From: UBA1206 sp050953105
Lineage (GTDB): Bacteria; Bacillota; Clostridia; Oscillospirales; CAG-382
DNA length: 64,000 nt
Reading direction: 5' to 3'
Assembly: GCA_050953105.1 (NCBI GenBank)
Contig: JBMNMA010000007.1
Coordinates: forward strand, 124,001 to 188,000
A program made the position numbers and the translations under genes. The notes under the pieces were generated by a model. The model was not told the origin of the DNA. It saw only the letters and a list, made by a program, of their open reading frames with translations, and made no database searches. Shown here piece after piece: positions 16,518-26,099 of this stretch (its first letter is position 1; each line of letters starts with the position of its first letter).

Positions 16518-18026
16518 ATGCGGCAATTAAGGCTAATATTGGTTTTGCTTTTAACAATGGCGTTAATAACCTCCTGCGTATCGGCCGTCCCGGCAGATAA
16601 TGAAAGTGCCGGCAGCGAAATGGCAGAAAATTCGACAAATTCCGAAAGCAGTATAAATATGACGGAAAGCGAAAGCTCGGAAAATGCCGAAAGTTCGGAA
16701 AATGCCGAAAGTTCGGAGGAAAGTTTGTCCCAACCGGAGGACGAAAGCATATATGCCTCCGAAGGCTCGGAGGCTGTATATGTGCCGACTGCGGAGGATT
16801 TCTACCTGCGGATAGACCAATTCCGCCAAAGCCTTGATGGGTTTATGGGAGCAAAGCTTGATTTTGGCTTTTGCAAATGGTTATCCGCCGCTTTCGGCCT
16901 TGAGATTTTGGAGGAAATATCCGAATCGCTGGAAAATGAAAGTTACGGCTATGAAATGTTTTACACCCTTACTGGTATGACCGGAAAGGTGCTGTATGAC
17001 GAATATCTTGACAGATATAACCCTCAAAGCCCCTATTTTGCCGGAAATATTACCAAACTGACACCCAAAAACGGGGACAAAACGGTAATTACCATTGCCG
17101 GGGACATATCCCTTGCCGACAACTGGCGGAATGTGGATAATGCCGTCAAGTCCGGGAAAACCATAACCGACTATATCGACCAAAGGTATGTAAACCAGCT
17201 TATATCATCCGACATTGCGGCAGTAAACAACGAGTTTACCATAAGCAACCGGGGTGCCCCGCTTGTAAGCAAAAAATATACCCTAAGGGCAAAGCCGGAA
17301 AACATAGATATGTATAAGCAAATCGGTGTTAACCTTGTTTTCCTTGCCAATAACCATATTTACGACTATGGTAAAGACGCTTTTCTAGACACCCTTGACC
17401 ATCTTAAAGGGGCCGGGATTCACTATGTCGGTGCGGGGAAAAATCTGCCGGAGGCCATGACACCTAAGTATTTTATTATAAACGGACGGAAAATAGCCTT
17501 TGTGGCCGGCAACCGGTCTGAAAAATATATATTAACCCCCGCCGCAGGGGAAAATTCACCGGGAGTGTTACGGTGTTACGAAACCACCCTTATGAAACAG
17601 GCCATTGCCGAGGCAAGGGAAAACGCCGATTTTGTTATTGCCTACCTTCACTGGGGGGACGAATTTGTCCACCAGTTTAATTCCACCCAGCAGTCCCAGG
17701 GTTACGAATACATAGATGCCGGGGCGGATGTGGTGGTGGGTTCCCACACCCACTGCTTACAGGGGGCGGAATTTTATAAGGGAAAACCCATTATTTACAG
17801 CCTGGGCAATTTCTGGTTTTCGGGCAACACCGAGGAAATGGCAATGCTTAAAATAACCATAAACTCCGACGGCAGTGGGGAATATAACATACTTTTAGGC
17901 AGGGAACACTACTTTTCCACAGTATGGGCCGAAGGTAATCAGCTGAAAAGCCTTACCGACTTTTTTATAGGTCTTTCAAAAAATCTAAAGGTCGGGGAAA
18001 ACGGCCTGTTATTGCCTGATAATTAA
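16518..18026 (+). CDS. CapA-family metallophosphatase lipoprotein
   Basis: This 502-residue lipoprotein (lipobox ITSC) carries a CapA/PGA_cap calcineurin-like domain from about residue 190. The metal-site motifs are all visible: ITIAGDISLAD, VNNEFTI, FLANNHIYDYG, YLHWGDE and GSHTHCLQG. Between signal and catalytic domain lies a Ser/Glu/Asn-rich linker with an 18-base repeat in the DNA (SSENAE units). CapA proteins were named for poly-gamma-glutamate capsule formation, but the rest of such a system (capB, capC) is missing here. A role in cell-surface polymer metabolism is therefore only likely. Confidence 0.85.
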   Translation: MRQLRLILVLLLTMALITSCVSAVPADNESAGSEMAENSTNSESSINMTESESSENAESSENAESSEESLSQPEDESIYASEGSEAVYVPTAEDFYLRIDQFRQSLDGFMGAKLDFGFCKWLSAAFGLEILEEISESLENESYGYEMFYTLTGMTGKVLYDEYLDRYNPQSPYFAGNITKLTPKNGDKTVITIAGDISLADNWRNVDNAVKSGKTITDYIDQRYVNQLISSDIAAVNNEFTISNRGAPLVSKKYTLRAKPENIDMYKQIGVNLVFLANNHIYDYGKDAFLDTLDHLKGAGIHYVGAGKNLPEAMTPKYFIINGRKIAFVAGNRSEKYILTPAAGENSPGVLRCYETTLMKQAIAEARENADFVIAYLHWGDEFVHQFNSTQQSQGYEYIDAGADVVVGSHTHCLQGAEFYKGKPIIYSLGNFWFSGNTEEMAMLKITINSDGSGEYNILLGREHYFSTVWAEGNQLKSLTDFFIGLSKNLKVGENGLLLPDN

Positions 18027-18056
18027 ACTAACTTAAATAAAAACCGGGGTAACGTA

Positions 18057-18923
18057 ATGCATTTTGTCAACGCAAAGGGAATACTATCACCAAATAACGG
18101 CATGAACATATACCGTGGATGCACCCATGGTTGTATATATTGCGACAGCCGGTCGGTGTGCTACCAGATGAATCACGATTTTGAGGACATTGAGGTTAAG
18201 CAAAACGCCCCGGAGCTGCTTGAAAAGGCGCTGCGTTCCAAGCGCAGACGGTGCATGATAGGCACCGGCGCAATGTGCGACCCTTATATGCACTGTGAAG
18301 AAAAGCTGTTTCTTACCCGCAAATGCCTTGAAATTATTGAAAAATACGGCTTCGGTATTGCCATTCAAACCAAGTCCGACAGGGTGCTTGGGGATTTGGA
18401 TCTGCTAAAGCGGATAAACCAAAAGGCAAAGGCGGTGGTTCAGATGACGCTGACCACCTATGACGAGGAGCTATGCAAAATAATCGAACCCAAGGTTTCC
18501 ACCACCAGAGAAAGGTTTGAAGCATTAAAGGTTTTACGGGACAACGGTATCCCCACGGTGGTGTGGCTTGATCCCATTCTCCCGTTTATAAACGATACCG
18601 AGGAAAACCTGCGGGGAATACTCGGTTACTGCTTTGAATCTAAGGTTAAGGGAATTATCTGCTTTAATATGGGGGTAACCTTGCGAGAAGGTGACAGGGA
18701 ATATTTTTATAAAAAGCTTGACGAGCATTTCCCGGGTTTAAAGGAAAAATACCACCAGAAATATGGCTTTGCCTATGAGGTGATCAGCGACAATAATGCA
18801 AACCTAATGAAAATTTTCCGTGCCGAATGCAAAGCCAACGGCGTTATGCATGAATCTTCCGAAGTTTTCGAATACTTGCGCCATTTTCCCGAATATGAGG
18901 TGGAGCAGTTAAAGTTGTTTTAA
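18057..18923 (+). CDS. Radical SAM protein, SPL-like
   Basis: The 288-residue enzyme has the radical SAM 4Fe-4S motif CTHGCIYC with cysteines at residues 22, 26 and 29, and a TIM-barrel-like body. Its sequence style (NIYRGCTHGCIYCDSR) matches the uncharacterised radical SAM group related to spore photoproduct lyase (Rv2578c-like). It lacks clear features of true SplB. It follows the CapA-like gene by 30 bases and may be co-transcribed. The substrate is unknown. Confidence 0.85.
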   Translation: MHFVNAKGILSPNNGMNIYRGCTHGCIYCDSRSVCYQMNHDFEDIEVKQNAPELLEKALRSKRRRCMIGTGAMCDPYMHCEEKLFLTRKCLEIIEKYGFGIAIQTKSDRVLGDLDLLKRINQKAKAVVQMTLTTYDEELCKIIEPKVSTTRERFEALKVLRDNGIPTVVWLDPILPFINDTEENLRGILGYCFESKVKGIICFNMGVTLREGDREYFYKKLDEHFPGLKEKYHQKYGFAYEVISDNNANLMKIFRAECKANGVMHESSEVFEYLRHFPEYEVEQLKLF

Positions 18924-19022
18924 TTGATAGCTATATTTAACGCTTATGCATGGTCAAAACCGTATAATTAAATAAAAAGCGCCTCCCCCCACATGGAAAG
19001 GTAAAATACATATAAAAATAAT

Positions 19023-19050
19023 ACGGCAGGCTATACACGCCTGCCGTTTT
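19023..19050. terminator. Bidirectional terminator
   Basis: ACGGCAGGC pairs with GCCTGCCGT around a seven-base loop, with a T-run on the plus side and AT-rich sequence on the other. It separates the converging radical SAM and GH84 genes. Confidence 0.85.
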
Positions 19051-19057
19051 TGATTTG

Positions 19058-21625
19058 CTATCTGAAGGTTACCTCGTTTATATGGGGTATCACATTGCCT
19101 TTCCATTTGAAAACAATTGCCATTACCCCTTCCGTAAGGGTAAAGGTGTTATAATAGCCGTCAAGGCTGCCAAGGATTGTTTCATTATCCCCGGACACAG
19201 CCACCACGTCCGCACCGCAAAGCGTCGATTGCAGCACCGTCAGAACCGTCACACCTTCGGGGATGTTATTTATACTTATATGCTCTCCTTCGGCAGGAGC
19301 AATCTCAGCCCTGTAAAACGTTGAAAGGTCGTTGTCAAACATTCTGAAAGCCTCGTGACCATACTCACCAAAGGGGTTGCCGGTTATTTCGGGGCAGGTT
19401 TCTTCCACATTTACGGCAAAATCCGAAACCGACATCCAGTAGTCCTGCTTTGACACCGAAATATATCTCACATACCGGCATTGAATGTCAAGGCCCGACA
19501 GAGCCACCAATTTTGAGGTTTGAATTTCCCCAACATTCACCCATTCCACGCCGTCCACCGAATATTGCATCTGCCCCCGGCGGATATAGTCAAGACCGTA
19601 TGCATCGCAGCCCGATTTTAACACAATGTTGTGAACATGAGTCACCTTGCCAAGATCAAGCTTTATCCAATAACCCTCGGTGGCGCTGCTTGCCGACCAG
19701 TAGTAGGTCTTGTCGTCATCGTCGGTTGCGTAGCTTATACGGTAATTCTGATAACTTCCCAGCGAGCTTGAAGCCGTGGCCTTAAGCTTGGAAACGGTGG
19801 TTTTAATTTCAAGGGGATTTTTAGATTTAAGCCCCTCGCCTGCCTTTGCCAGCATGGCAGGTGCTTTGTCGTTTAGGAAGGGGGCTATAACATCCTTGCT
19901 GAAATAGACGGAATTTGCGTCATATCTCTCTTTAACAAAATAAAACTCCACCGCCTTTTCCCAAAAGGTTTTTTCGTCCTCTGCCCGCAGGGCGTCAATA
20001 AGGCTTATCCCCATCGCTGCCGTATCAGCCGCCTTGTCAAGCCAGGGGGAAATTTCGTTTATAAAACCTTCGTTTTTGTCCTTTTCCCTTATTTCAGCCA
20101 CGGCTGATTGGAGTTTGGTAAAATAATCGTAAAGGGTATCGGTCGCCTTGCCGGTTTCTCCTTTGTTATATTCAATAATAAAGGAATTTATATATCTTGC
20201 GAAAGCCGTAGAATCCTTGTCGCCGTTTAAGTTGGTTGCAAAGGAGTTTTCGCTGAACATTAAAACCGAGTCAAAGGTTTCCGGGTGAAGGGTGTTTATT
20301 GCGGCATGGAAGGAATCCTTATAGGAATATTTATCGGGATTCCACAGGTAATTGGCAAGGGTGAAAAGGGGGATTTTTGCTGCTTCCGCCTGGTTCATGG
20401 GGTTGGAAAGAAAGCCGCATACCTCATTTACCAGGTTTTTTGAAAGATTTTTCACTCCGTCTGTAAACAGATGGTTGGGCGCCCAGTCGTTTACGGGATA
20501 ATTCCACCACAACAGCATTTTCCGGCCGTAGGTGGAGTTGGGTTTGTCGAAGTCCCCCATAGATAATTTAAGGTCAATGGAAGGCCCCGTCCACATAACC
20601 AAAACCTTGTCGTTAAGGTTTACGGCGACGGTGTTGGTATATTCGGCCGTTACGGCGGTGTCAAGATATTCGGCAAATATGGTTATAAGCTCGGCAAGGT
20701 CTGTATGCTTTGCATAAAATTCCTCACGAAAATCGTTTACCAGCCTTGCGTGGTATGATGCCGTTTCGGCGGTGCGGACAGGGAGGTCGTCAAGAAGCAG
20801 GGCAAAATGCCTGACGCCAAGGGCGTATAGCATGTCGCATTTTTCAATAAGCTTTGCCTTGTCGGCTTCATATCCTGAGCCGAAATCCATATCCAACCCC
20901 GGGGAAATGGCATAAACAAAGTTTACATAATTTCTTTTGCAGGTGTCTATAAGTTCTCCAAGTGCTTTCTTTTCCTTGTCGGTATAAGGCTCTCTCCATT
21001 TTTCCCGGTGCTTGGGATCATCCTTGGGGGCATACATATAGGTGTTCATTTTATATTTGCCCAAAAACTCTATAATCGACAGCCGGTTTTGGTTTGACCA
21101 GGGTTTGCCGTAAAATCCCTCCACCACCCCACGGATAGGGAAAGCGGGGGAATCTTCTATTTCCGCCATTTTAAGCTTATTGCCGTAAAGCATCTGCCGG
21201 AAAGTCAAAACGGCATAATGCTGACCGGCATTCCCGGATGACGAAATAACCATATTTTCCCCGGTGGTGTTGATGTAATAACCCTCACCTTCGGGGGATA
21301 TTTCATTTTTGCTCCCAAGGTAGATTTTAACACGGGCATTGGCATTAATTTCAATGCCGTTGGCCTTGATAAACTCTTTAAGCAGGTCTAAGGCATTGTT
21401 ATTTGTGGTTTCGTCGGATATTATTTCAACCTTGTCAAGGACAATAACCTGATTGGTTTCGGTCATATTCTTCACTTCCGGATATATAATAATTTTTTCG
21501 TTATCGGGTAAGATCACCGGCTCGTCATAAGCCTCGGAACTTTCGGTATCAACGTCGGGTGGACTGGCGCAGGAATACAATAAAATTAAAATAAAAGCTA
21601 AAAAACAAATTAAAATCCTTCTCAC
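19058..21625 (-). CDS. GH84 beta-N-acetylglucosaminidase, lipoprotein, with discoidin domain
   Basis: This 855-residue enzyme removes terminal GlcNAc or O-GlcNAc, as in the clostridial NagJ family. After a lipoprotein-type signal (YSC, Cys about 19) comes a GH20b-like domain (about 45-160). The GH84 catalytic barrel begins at RGVVEGFYGKPW and contains the catalytic Asp pair D279-D280 in LLLDDLP. A helical part and an F5/8-type C sugar-binding domain follow (about 625-760, with IKLDLGKVTHVHNIVL). The GTG start has GGAGG five bases ahead. It is probably anchored outside the cell, where it would trim host mucin-type or hyaluronan-like glycans. Confidence 0.9.
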   Translation of the reverse strand: MRRILICFLAFILILLYSCASPPDVDTESSEAYDEPVILPDNEKIIIYPEVKNMTETNQVIVLDKVEIISDETTNNNALDLLKEFIKANGIEINANARVKIYLGSKNEISPEGEGYYINTTGENMVISSSGNAGQHYAVLTFRQMLYGNKLKMAEIEDSPAFPIRGVVEGFYGKPWSNQNRLSIIEFLGKYKMNTYMYAPKDDPKHREKWREPYTDKEKKALGELIDTCKRNYVNFVYAISPGLDMDFGSGYEADKAKLIEKCDMLYALGVRHFALLLDDLPVRTAETASYHARLVNDFREEFYAKHTDLAELITIFAEYLDTAVTAEYTNTVAVNLNDKVLVMWTGPSIDLKLSMGDFDKPNSTYGRKMLLWWNYPVNDWAPNHLFTDGVKNLSKNLVNEVCGFLSNPMNQAEAAKIPLFTLANYLWNPDKYSYKDSFHAAINTLHPETFDSVLMFSENSFATNLNGDKDSTAFARYINSFIIEYNKGETGKATDTLYDYFTKLQSAVAEIREKDKNEGFINEISPWLDKAADTAAMGISLIDALRAEDEKTFWEKAVEFYFVKERYDANSVYFSKDVIAPFLNDKAPAMLAKAGEGLKSKNPLEIKTTVSKLKATASSSLGSYQNYRISYATDDDDKTYYWSASSATEGYWIKLDLGKVTHVHNIVLKSGCDAYGLDYIRRGQMQYSVDGVEWVNVGEIQTSKLVALSGLDIQCRYVRYISVSKQDYWMSVSDFAVNVEETCPEITGNPFGEYGHEAFRMFDNDLSTFYRAEIAPAEGEHISINNIPEGVTVLTVLQSTLCGADVVAVSGDNETILGSLDGYYNTFTLTEGVMAIVFKWKGNVIPHINEVTFR

Positions 21626-21717
21626 TATAACCTCCGGAGGGAAAAAGAAAAAATAAATTTATATGATTATATCATTTTTCCATGATAAAAACAAGATGTA
21701 TGTTTTCGTCCTAATAA

Positions 21718-21749
21718 ATGAAAACCCCCTGTGGTTTAACACAGGGGGT
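21718..21749 (-). terminator. Terminator of the DUF4430-like lipoprotein gene
   Basis: ACCCCCTGTG pairs with CACAGGGGGT around a six-base loop; TTTT follows on the minus strand. Confidence 0.85.
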
Positions 21750-21754
21750 AAAAG

Positions 21755-22168
21755 TCAGGATATAGGGAAGTAGTGGATGAAAACAATATAATTTAACTCA
21801 ATCACGTCCCCCTCCTTTATTTCGGCCAAAACTCCGTTTTCAGGGGTTTCGCCGTTAAGGGTGACCACCCATGCTCGGGTGTAGGAGTTGTCGGGGGCAT
21901 CGTAAAAGTCAAAGTCACCGACTTTAATAAAATTTCCGTCAAAGAAATAATCAATTTTACCCGCTTTGGTAAGTGCGGTCAACACCCCGTCGATGGTGGG
22001 TGTTCCGAGAGCATATTTGTATGAACTGTTCTCGTAAACAACCCCCGAAAAACCCGATTCCGAGTCGGCCACGGTTATTTTTACCGTAACCTTAAGTGAG
22101 GGTGTTTTATCAGAGCAGGCGCAAAGGAGGAGTGAAATTAGCAGGAAACAAGCGATAAGCTTTCTCAT
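21755..22168 (-). CDS. Small lipoprotein with DUF4430-like domain
   Basis: The 137-residue lipoprotein (lipobox LCAC, Cys at about residue 18) has the pattern of DUF4430/transcobalamin-like domains. It contains a VYENSSYKYALGTPTIDGVLTA-type helix start, WVVTLNGE in the middle and a final strand after KEGDVIELNYIV. Such domains appear in surface proteins linked with cobalamin or cell adhesion, but ligand binding cannot be predicted here. It lies 24 bases after the AEC transporter gene on the same strand and may share its transcript. Confidence 0.65.
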   Translation of the reverse strand: MRKLIACFLLISLLLCACSDKTPSLKVTVKITVADSESGFSGVVYENSSYKYALGTPTIDGVLTALTKAGKIDYFFDGNFIKVGDFDFYDAPDNSYTRAWVVTLNGETPENGVLAEIKEGDVIELNYIVFIHYFPIS

Positions 22169-22192
22169 ACCGCTACTCCTTTTTATGTATAT

Positions 22193-23134
22193 TTATTTAC
22201 TTATCAGCGTCATTACCCAGTCGGTGAAGGCCAGCATGGCTGGTATGGTTACCACCGAAAACAGGGAGGTTACTCCGATACAGGAGGCGGCAAGGGGGGA
22301 ATTGGCTTTATACATTTCGCAAAACAGCGCCGAATTTGCGGCGGTGGGGACGGCTGCCATAATAACAAGCACGTATGTCAACCCCTGGTCAATGGAAAAC
22401 AAAGCGCAAATTGTAAGCACGAACAAGGGCAAAAGCAGCAGTCTGGCAAATGCAAAGGTGTAAAGCTTGCGCTTGAAAAGGTTTGTAAAGGGCTGGTTGC
22501 AAAGTATTGAACCTACAACAAGCATTGACAAGGGGAATGTCAGCTCGCCCACGGAGGCCACGGTGTTATATATGGGAGTGGGAAGCTGAATTGCAAGCAC
22601 AAACAGTAAAATGCCTATGACCGAGGCAATGGTGCCGGGATTTACAAGGGCTTTAAGCAGCGCTTTCTGGTCCTTTTTTCCACGGTTAAGCAAATATACA
22701 CCGTAGGTTCTTATGTAGACGTTAAACACAAGAGTAAAGGCCGCCCCGTAAAACAGCCCGTTCTGGGGGAATACGGCGGTGAGTATGGGAAAGCCCATAA
22801 AGGCGCAGTTACCGAAGATGAGTGAAAATTCAAGGGTTACCCGGTCTGCCTTTTCGTTGTTTTTAAGCAGTATTCTGGCAAGAACCGAAAAAGTCACATG
22901 GATGACTATCGAAGCCGCAATAATTTCAAGGGCGATAATCAGCTTTTCGCCGGTTATTTCGGTTTGGAAAGAGGCTATTATCAAAAAGGGATGGGTAATG
23001 TTAACCACAAAGTTTGAAAGCTTTCTCGTGGTGGGCAAGTCGATTATCCCTACTTTTCTTACAAAAACTCCCAAAAGGAGGATTAAGAAAAGGGGAATTA
23101 TTACGTTTATAACCGATGTGATGGGGATATTCAT
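22193..23134 (-). CDS. AEC-family transporter
   Basis: This membrane protein of about 313 residues has ten hydrophobic segments in the two-bundle pattern of the auxin efflux carrier family. Bacterial members export or exchange organic acids such as malate. Typical segments are the N-terminal LILLLGVFVRKVGIID, a central FGNCAFMGFPIL and a late AAVPTAANSALF. I start at the ATG at 23134; a TTG four codons earlier would sit only one base after AAAAAGGA, too close. The substrate is not predictable. Confidence 0.85.
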   Translation of the reverse strand: MNIPITSVINVIIPLFLILLLGVFVRKVGIIDLPTTRKLSNFVVNITHPFLIIASFQTEITGEKLIIALEIIAASIVIHVTFSVLARILLKNNEKADRVTLEFSLIFGNCAFMGFPILTAVFPQNGLFYGAAFTLVFNVYIRTYGVYLLNRGKKDQKALLKALVNPGTIASVIGILLFVLAIQLPTPIYNTVASVGELTFPLSMLVVGSILCNQPFTNLFKRKLYTFAFARLLLLPLFVLTICALFSIDQGLTYVLVIMAAVPTAANSALFCEMYKANSPLAASCIGVTSLFSVVTIPAMLAFTDWVMTLISK

Positions 23135-23275
23135 GCCAAAAATCAAATCCTTTTTATGCAGTCTGTTGCATTTGTATTAATTTTGAAAAATATCTTCTTT
23201 ATAATAGCATGGTGCGCATAAAATGTCAATAAAGGTCGCAGGCAATAAATAAAAAAATAAAAGGGCAAAAAACTG

Positions 23276-23304
23276 TTGCTATGGCAGGTTAATATGTGTA
23301 TAAT
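23276..23304 (+). promoter_or_regulatory. Promoter of the dockerin protein gene
   Basis: TTGCTA (23276-23281) and TATAAT (23299-23304) are 17 bases apart, with a TG one base ahead of the -10 element. ACGGAGG and the ATG follow at 23336. Confidence 0.7.
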
Positions 23305-23335
23305 AAATATAATAATCACATTTACGGAGGCCTGT

Positions 23336-26089
23336 ATGAAGAAGTTTTTTTCAATGTTGATAGTCATGGCAATTTTGCTTCCGCCGTGTTTAGGTTGCAT
23401 AAATGCTTATGCGGCCGAAACACCCAAGCCCTACCGGCGCGGGGATGCCAGCGGCAACGGAGTTATAGACATAGCCGACTATATAGCCGTCCGGCTTGAC
23501 GTCTTAGGCGTTTCGCCCCTGTCCGACCAGGCAAAAATAGCCGGCGACGTGGACGGAAACGGTGTGGTTGGGGTATCCGACTACATTTACATCAGGCTTC
23601 ATATTCTTGGTGTAGCATATATAAGCGAAAATGAAACTGCAAGCAGGGTGGATGCCATGTATGACGGAATAGCCGACCGCACACTTGACAAGGTAAACGT
23701 GTTAAAGGGTAAAAAATATACCTATTCCAAAGCCCCCAGCGTAGATTATCCTGATGAAAGCAACGTTAAACTGACCGACGGAAAAATTTCCGAAAAGTTT
23801 GACAAAGATAACTGGGCAGGCTTATATATGCAAAACACGGCTGAAATTACCTTTGACTTGGGAGAGGTAACAAGCGGCCTTACCGACCTTAAGGTTTATG
23901 CACTTAACCAAAAGAGCTACGGTATAAGCCTTTACCCCAAAATGGATGTTTCTGTTTCAAAAGACGGTAAAGATTATAATTATTTAAACACGGTTAACGC
24001 CCCAAGCGACGTTTCCGATGACGAAAACTTCTTTTACGAACTTAACCTTCAGGACACCTTCTCGGCAAGATATGTCCGTCTTACTTTTTCGGGCAGGACA
24101 CCCACATGGTTCTTCATTTGCGAAGTTGAACTTTATTCTTACGGCGAAAATTATGAAGATAGCTATTACGGTCCATTTAAGCCTGAAAAAATAACCACCC
24201 CCAAATACTGGAATTCCACCGATTCCGACTACGACACAAGCAAAAATATGATAAAGGGACTTTCATATCAGATAAAGCCCCTTGTACCTATTAAGGAAGC
24301 CCACCAAACCGATTATTACAACGCAAAGGTTACAAACAAGGCCCTTACCGACGGAGTTAAAACCTCCTCCACCAGTTATTCAAACTCCGCCTATTTCCAC
24401 TTTACCCAGTCGGAAGGACGGTTTATCCTGTTTGATTTGGGCGCTCTTTCAACAGTAACCTCATTTAACGGCGAATTTTTAATGGATTCAGGCACCGGCA
24501 TTACTCCGCCCACAAGGGTTGCGGTTTATGTTTCGGAAGACGGGGAAAAATTCGGCAAAGCGGGGAGCGCCAGGTTTACCGCCCCCACTACAAATCAGGT
24601 ATTTAAGGCCACCTTTAACTTTGATAAAAAATACAAAGCAAGATACGTTATAGTTTATATTCAAATTAATTCCCATGCCTGGTGCAGCGAGCTTGAAATT
24701 TTCGGCACCAAGAAGGTTCAATCCGACGCAGTTTCGGCTGCCGCCATCGACTATGTAAAGGACGCCAAGGAGGGTAACTTTGAAATAGGAGATAAAGACG
24801 GATACCTTATGCCCAAGGATTTTATGGGCGTAAACAACGTGCTGCTGTCTTACCACTGCTTAAGAAGCGACACCGGAGCCCATAGGGAAGAAGGGCTTAT
24901 AACCGTTGATGAATACCTCCCCTATGTTGGCTACTACGATAAAAACAATGTCCTCAAAGACACCTTTATGGACGGCTTTTTATATCTTCCCTACACCGCT
25001 TTCAACTATTCCGACTACGGCGGTTCATTGGAAGGCTGGAAATTCTATATAGAAAACCAGTTTACCCCCGACCGTAACGTTGATGCTTTGAACAAAGCGG
25101 TAGGTCAGGTTAAAACACAGCTTAATAAAAACGATTACAAGGTTTCTGTATTCTTTTCAATTCTTTATACCTTCAGAAAATTTCAAAGCGGTAATGTCAA
25201 TAACTTCGGGGATCTTGACGGCGACGGAAAGAACGAAAACTTTAACAATATTGAAGACCGTAAAAAAGCAATAAAATGGATTATCGACCAGCAGATTGAA
25301 AAGTTCAATACCGGCAATTACGGCAACCTGGATCTTAAGGGCTTTTACTGGTTTGAAGAATCATTAGGTGGCGATACCCATGATAAAGAGCTTGTAAAAT
25401 ATGCAGCCGATTATCTCCACTCGATGGGCTATGTTCTGTTTTGGATACCCTGGTACAGGGCTTCCGGCTACGACAAATGGGAAGAATTCGGCTTTGACGC
25501 CGCCTGCATGCAGCCAAACTACGCCTTCAACGGCGAAATTCCCATTTCCCGTCTGTATGACAATGCCGCATACGCCAGAGCTTTGGGTATGTGCGTTGAA
25601 TTTGAAAGCGACGGCACATCCTATGCAGCGGTTAAGAAAATAAAGGATTATCTCTATGTGGGCATTGAAACGGGTTATATGCACGCCGTTAAAATGTATT
25701 ATCAGGGCGGTGTGCCGGGGGATATTTACAACGCCTATAAGTCCAAAGATCCCTATGTCCGCTCCGCTTATGATGAAATATACCTTTATTCAAAGGCAAA
25801 GCTTACAAAGAGCGACTTTTATCAGGTGGGGGCGGTTGACGATCCCTATCTTAAATCCTCTGACAGTAAAGGGGGAAAATACACCGGGGTAATTGCCGTT
25901 GACACCGATTATACCTGCAAGATAAGGGTAGCCGTTTCACCCAAATACGGCACATTAAAGCTTAATTACAACGGCACCTATGAATATATTCCCTTTGCCG
26001 GATTTAAGGGAACCGATACCTTTACCGTTTATGCCGACTTCACCACAAAGGTATCCGGCACCATCACAATTACCATTAACGTAAACTGA
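23336..26089 (+). CDS. Secreted dockerin, discoidin and DUF4855 multidomain protein
   Basis: The 917-residue exported protein starts with a signal peptide ending around CINAYA. Two dockerin-type calcium loops follow (GDASGNGVIDIADYI at about 36-50, GDVDGNGVVGVSDYI at about 70-84). Next come two F5/8C-like carbohydrate-binding regions (about 140-270 and 318-455), a DUF4855 domain (about 490-790) with acidic FYWFEESLGGD, and a C-terminal Ig-like domain (about 850-917). Dockerins normally dock to cohesins in cellulosome-type complexes; no cohesin gene is in this window. DUF4855 resembles a glycosidase-like barrel, but the reaction is unknown. The start has ACGGAGG ahead. Confidence 0.8.
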   Translation: MKKFFSMLIVMAILLPPCLGCINAYAAETPKPYRRGDASGNGVIDIADYIAVRLDVLGVSPLSDQAKIAGDVDGNGVVGVSDYIYIRLHILGVAYISENETASRVDAMYDGIADRTLDKVNVLKGKKYTYSKAPSVDYPDESNVKLTDGKISEKFDKDNWAGLYMQNTAEITFDLGEVTSGLTDLKVYALNQKSYGISLYPKMDVSVSKDGKDYNYLNTVNAPSDVSDDENFFYELNLQDTFSARYVRLTFSGRTPTWFFICEVELYSYGENYEDSYYGPFKPEKITTPKYWNSTDSDYDTSKNMIKGLSYQIKPLVPIKEAHQTDYYNAKVTNKALTDGVKTSSTSYSNSAYFHFTQSEGRFILFDLGALSTVTSFNGEFLMDSGTGITPPTRVAVYVSEDGEKFGKAGSARFTAPTTNQVFKATFNFDKKYKARYVIVYIQINSHAWCSELEIFGTKKVQSDAVSAAAIDYVKDAKEGNFEIGDKDGYLMPKDFMGVNNVLLSYHCLRSDTGAHREEGLITVDEYLPYVGYYDKNNVLKDTFMDGFLYLPYTAFNYSDYGGSLEGWKFYIENQFTPDRNVDALNKAVGQVKTQLNKNDYKVSVFFSILYTFRKFQSGNVNNFGDLDGDGKNENFNNIEDRKKAIKWIIDQQIEKFNTGNYGNLDLKGFYWFEESLGGDTHDKELVKYAADYLHSMGYVLFWIPWYRASGYDKWEEFGFDAACMQPNYAFNGEIPISRLYDNAAYARALGMCVEFESDGTSYAAVKKIKDYLYVGIETGYMHAVKMYYQGGVPGDIYNAYKSKDPYVRSAYDEIYLYSKAKLTKSDFYQVGAVDDPYLKSSDSKGGKYTGVIAVDTDYTCKIRVAVSPKYGTLKLNYNGTYEYIPFAGFKGTDTFTVYADFTTKVSGTITITINVN

Positions 26090-26099
26090 CAGGTTATTT

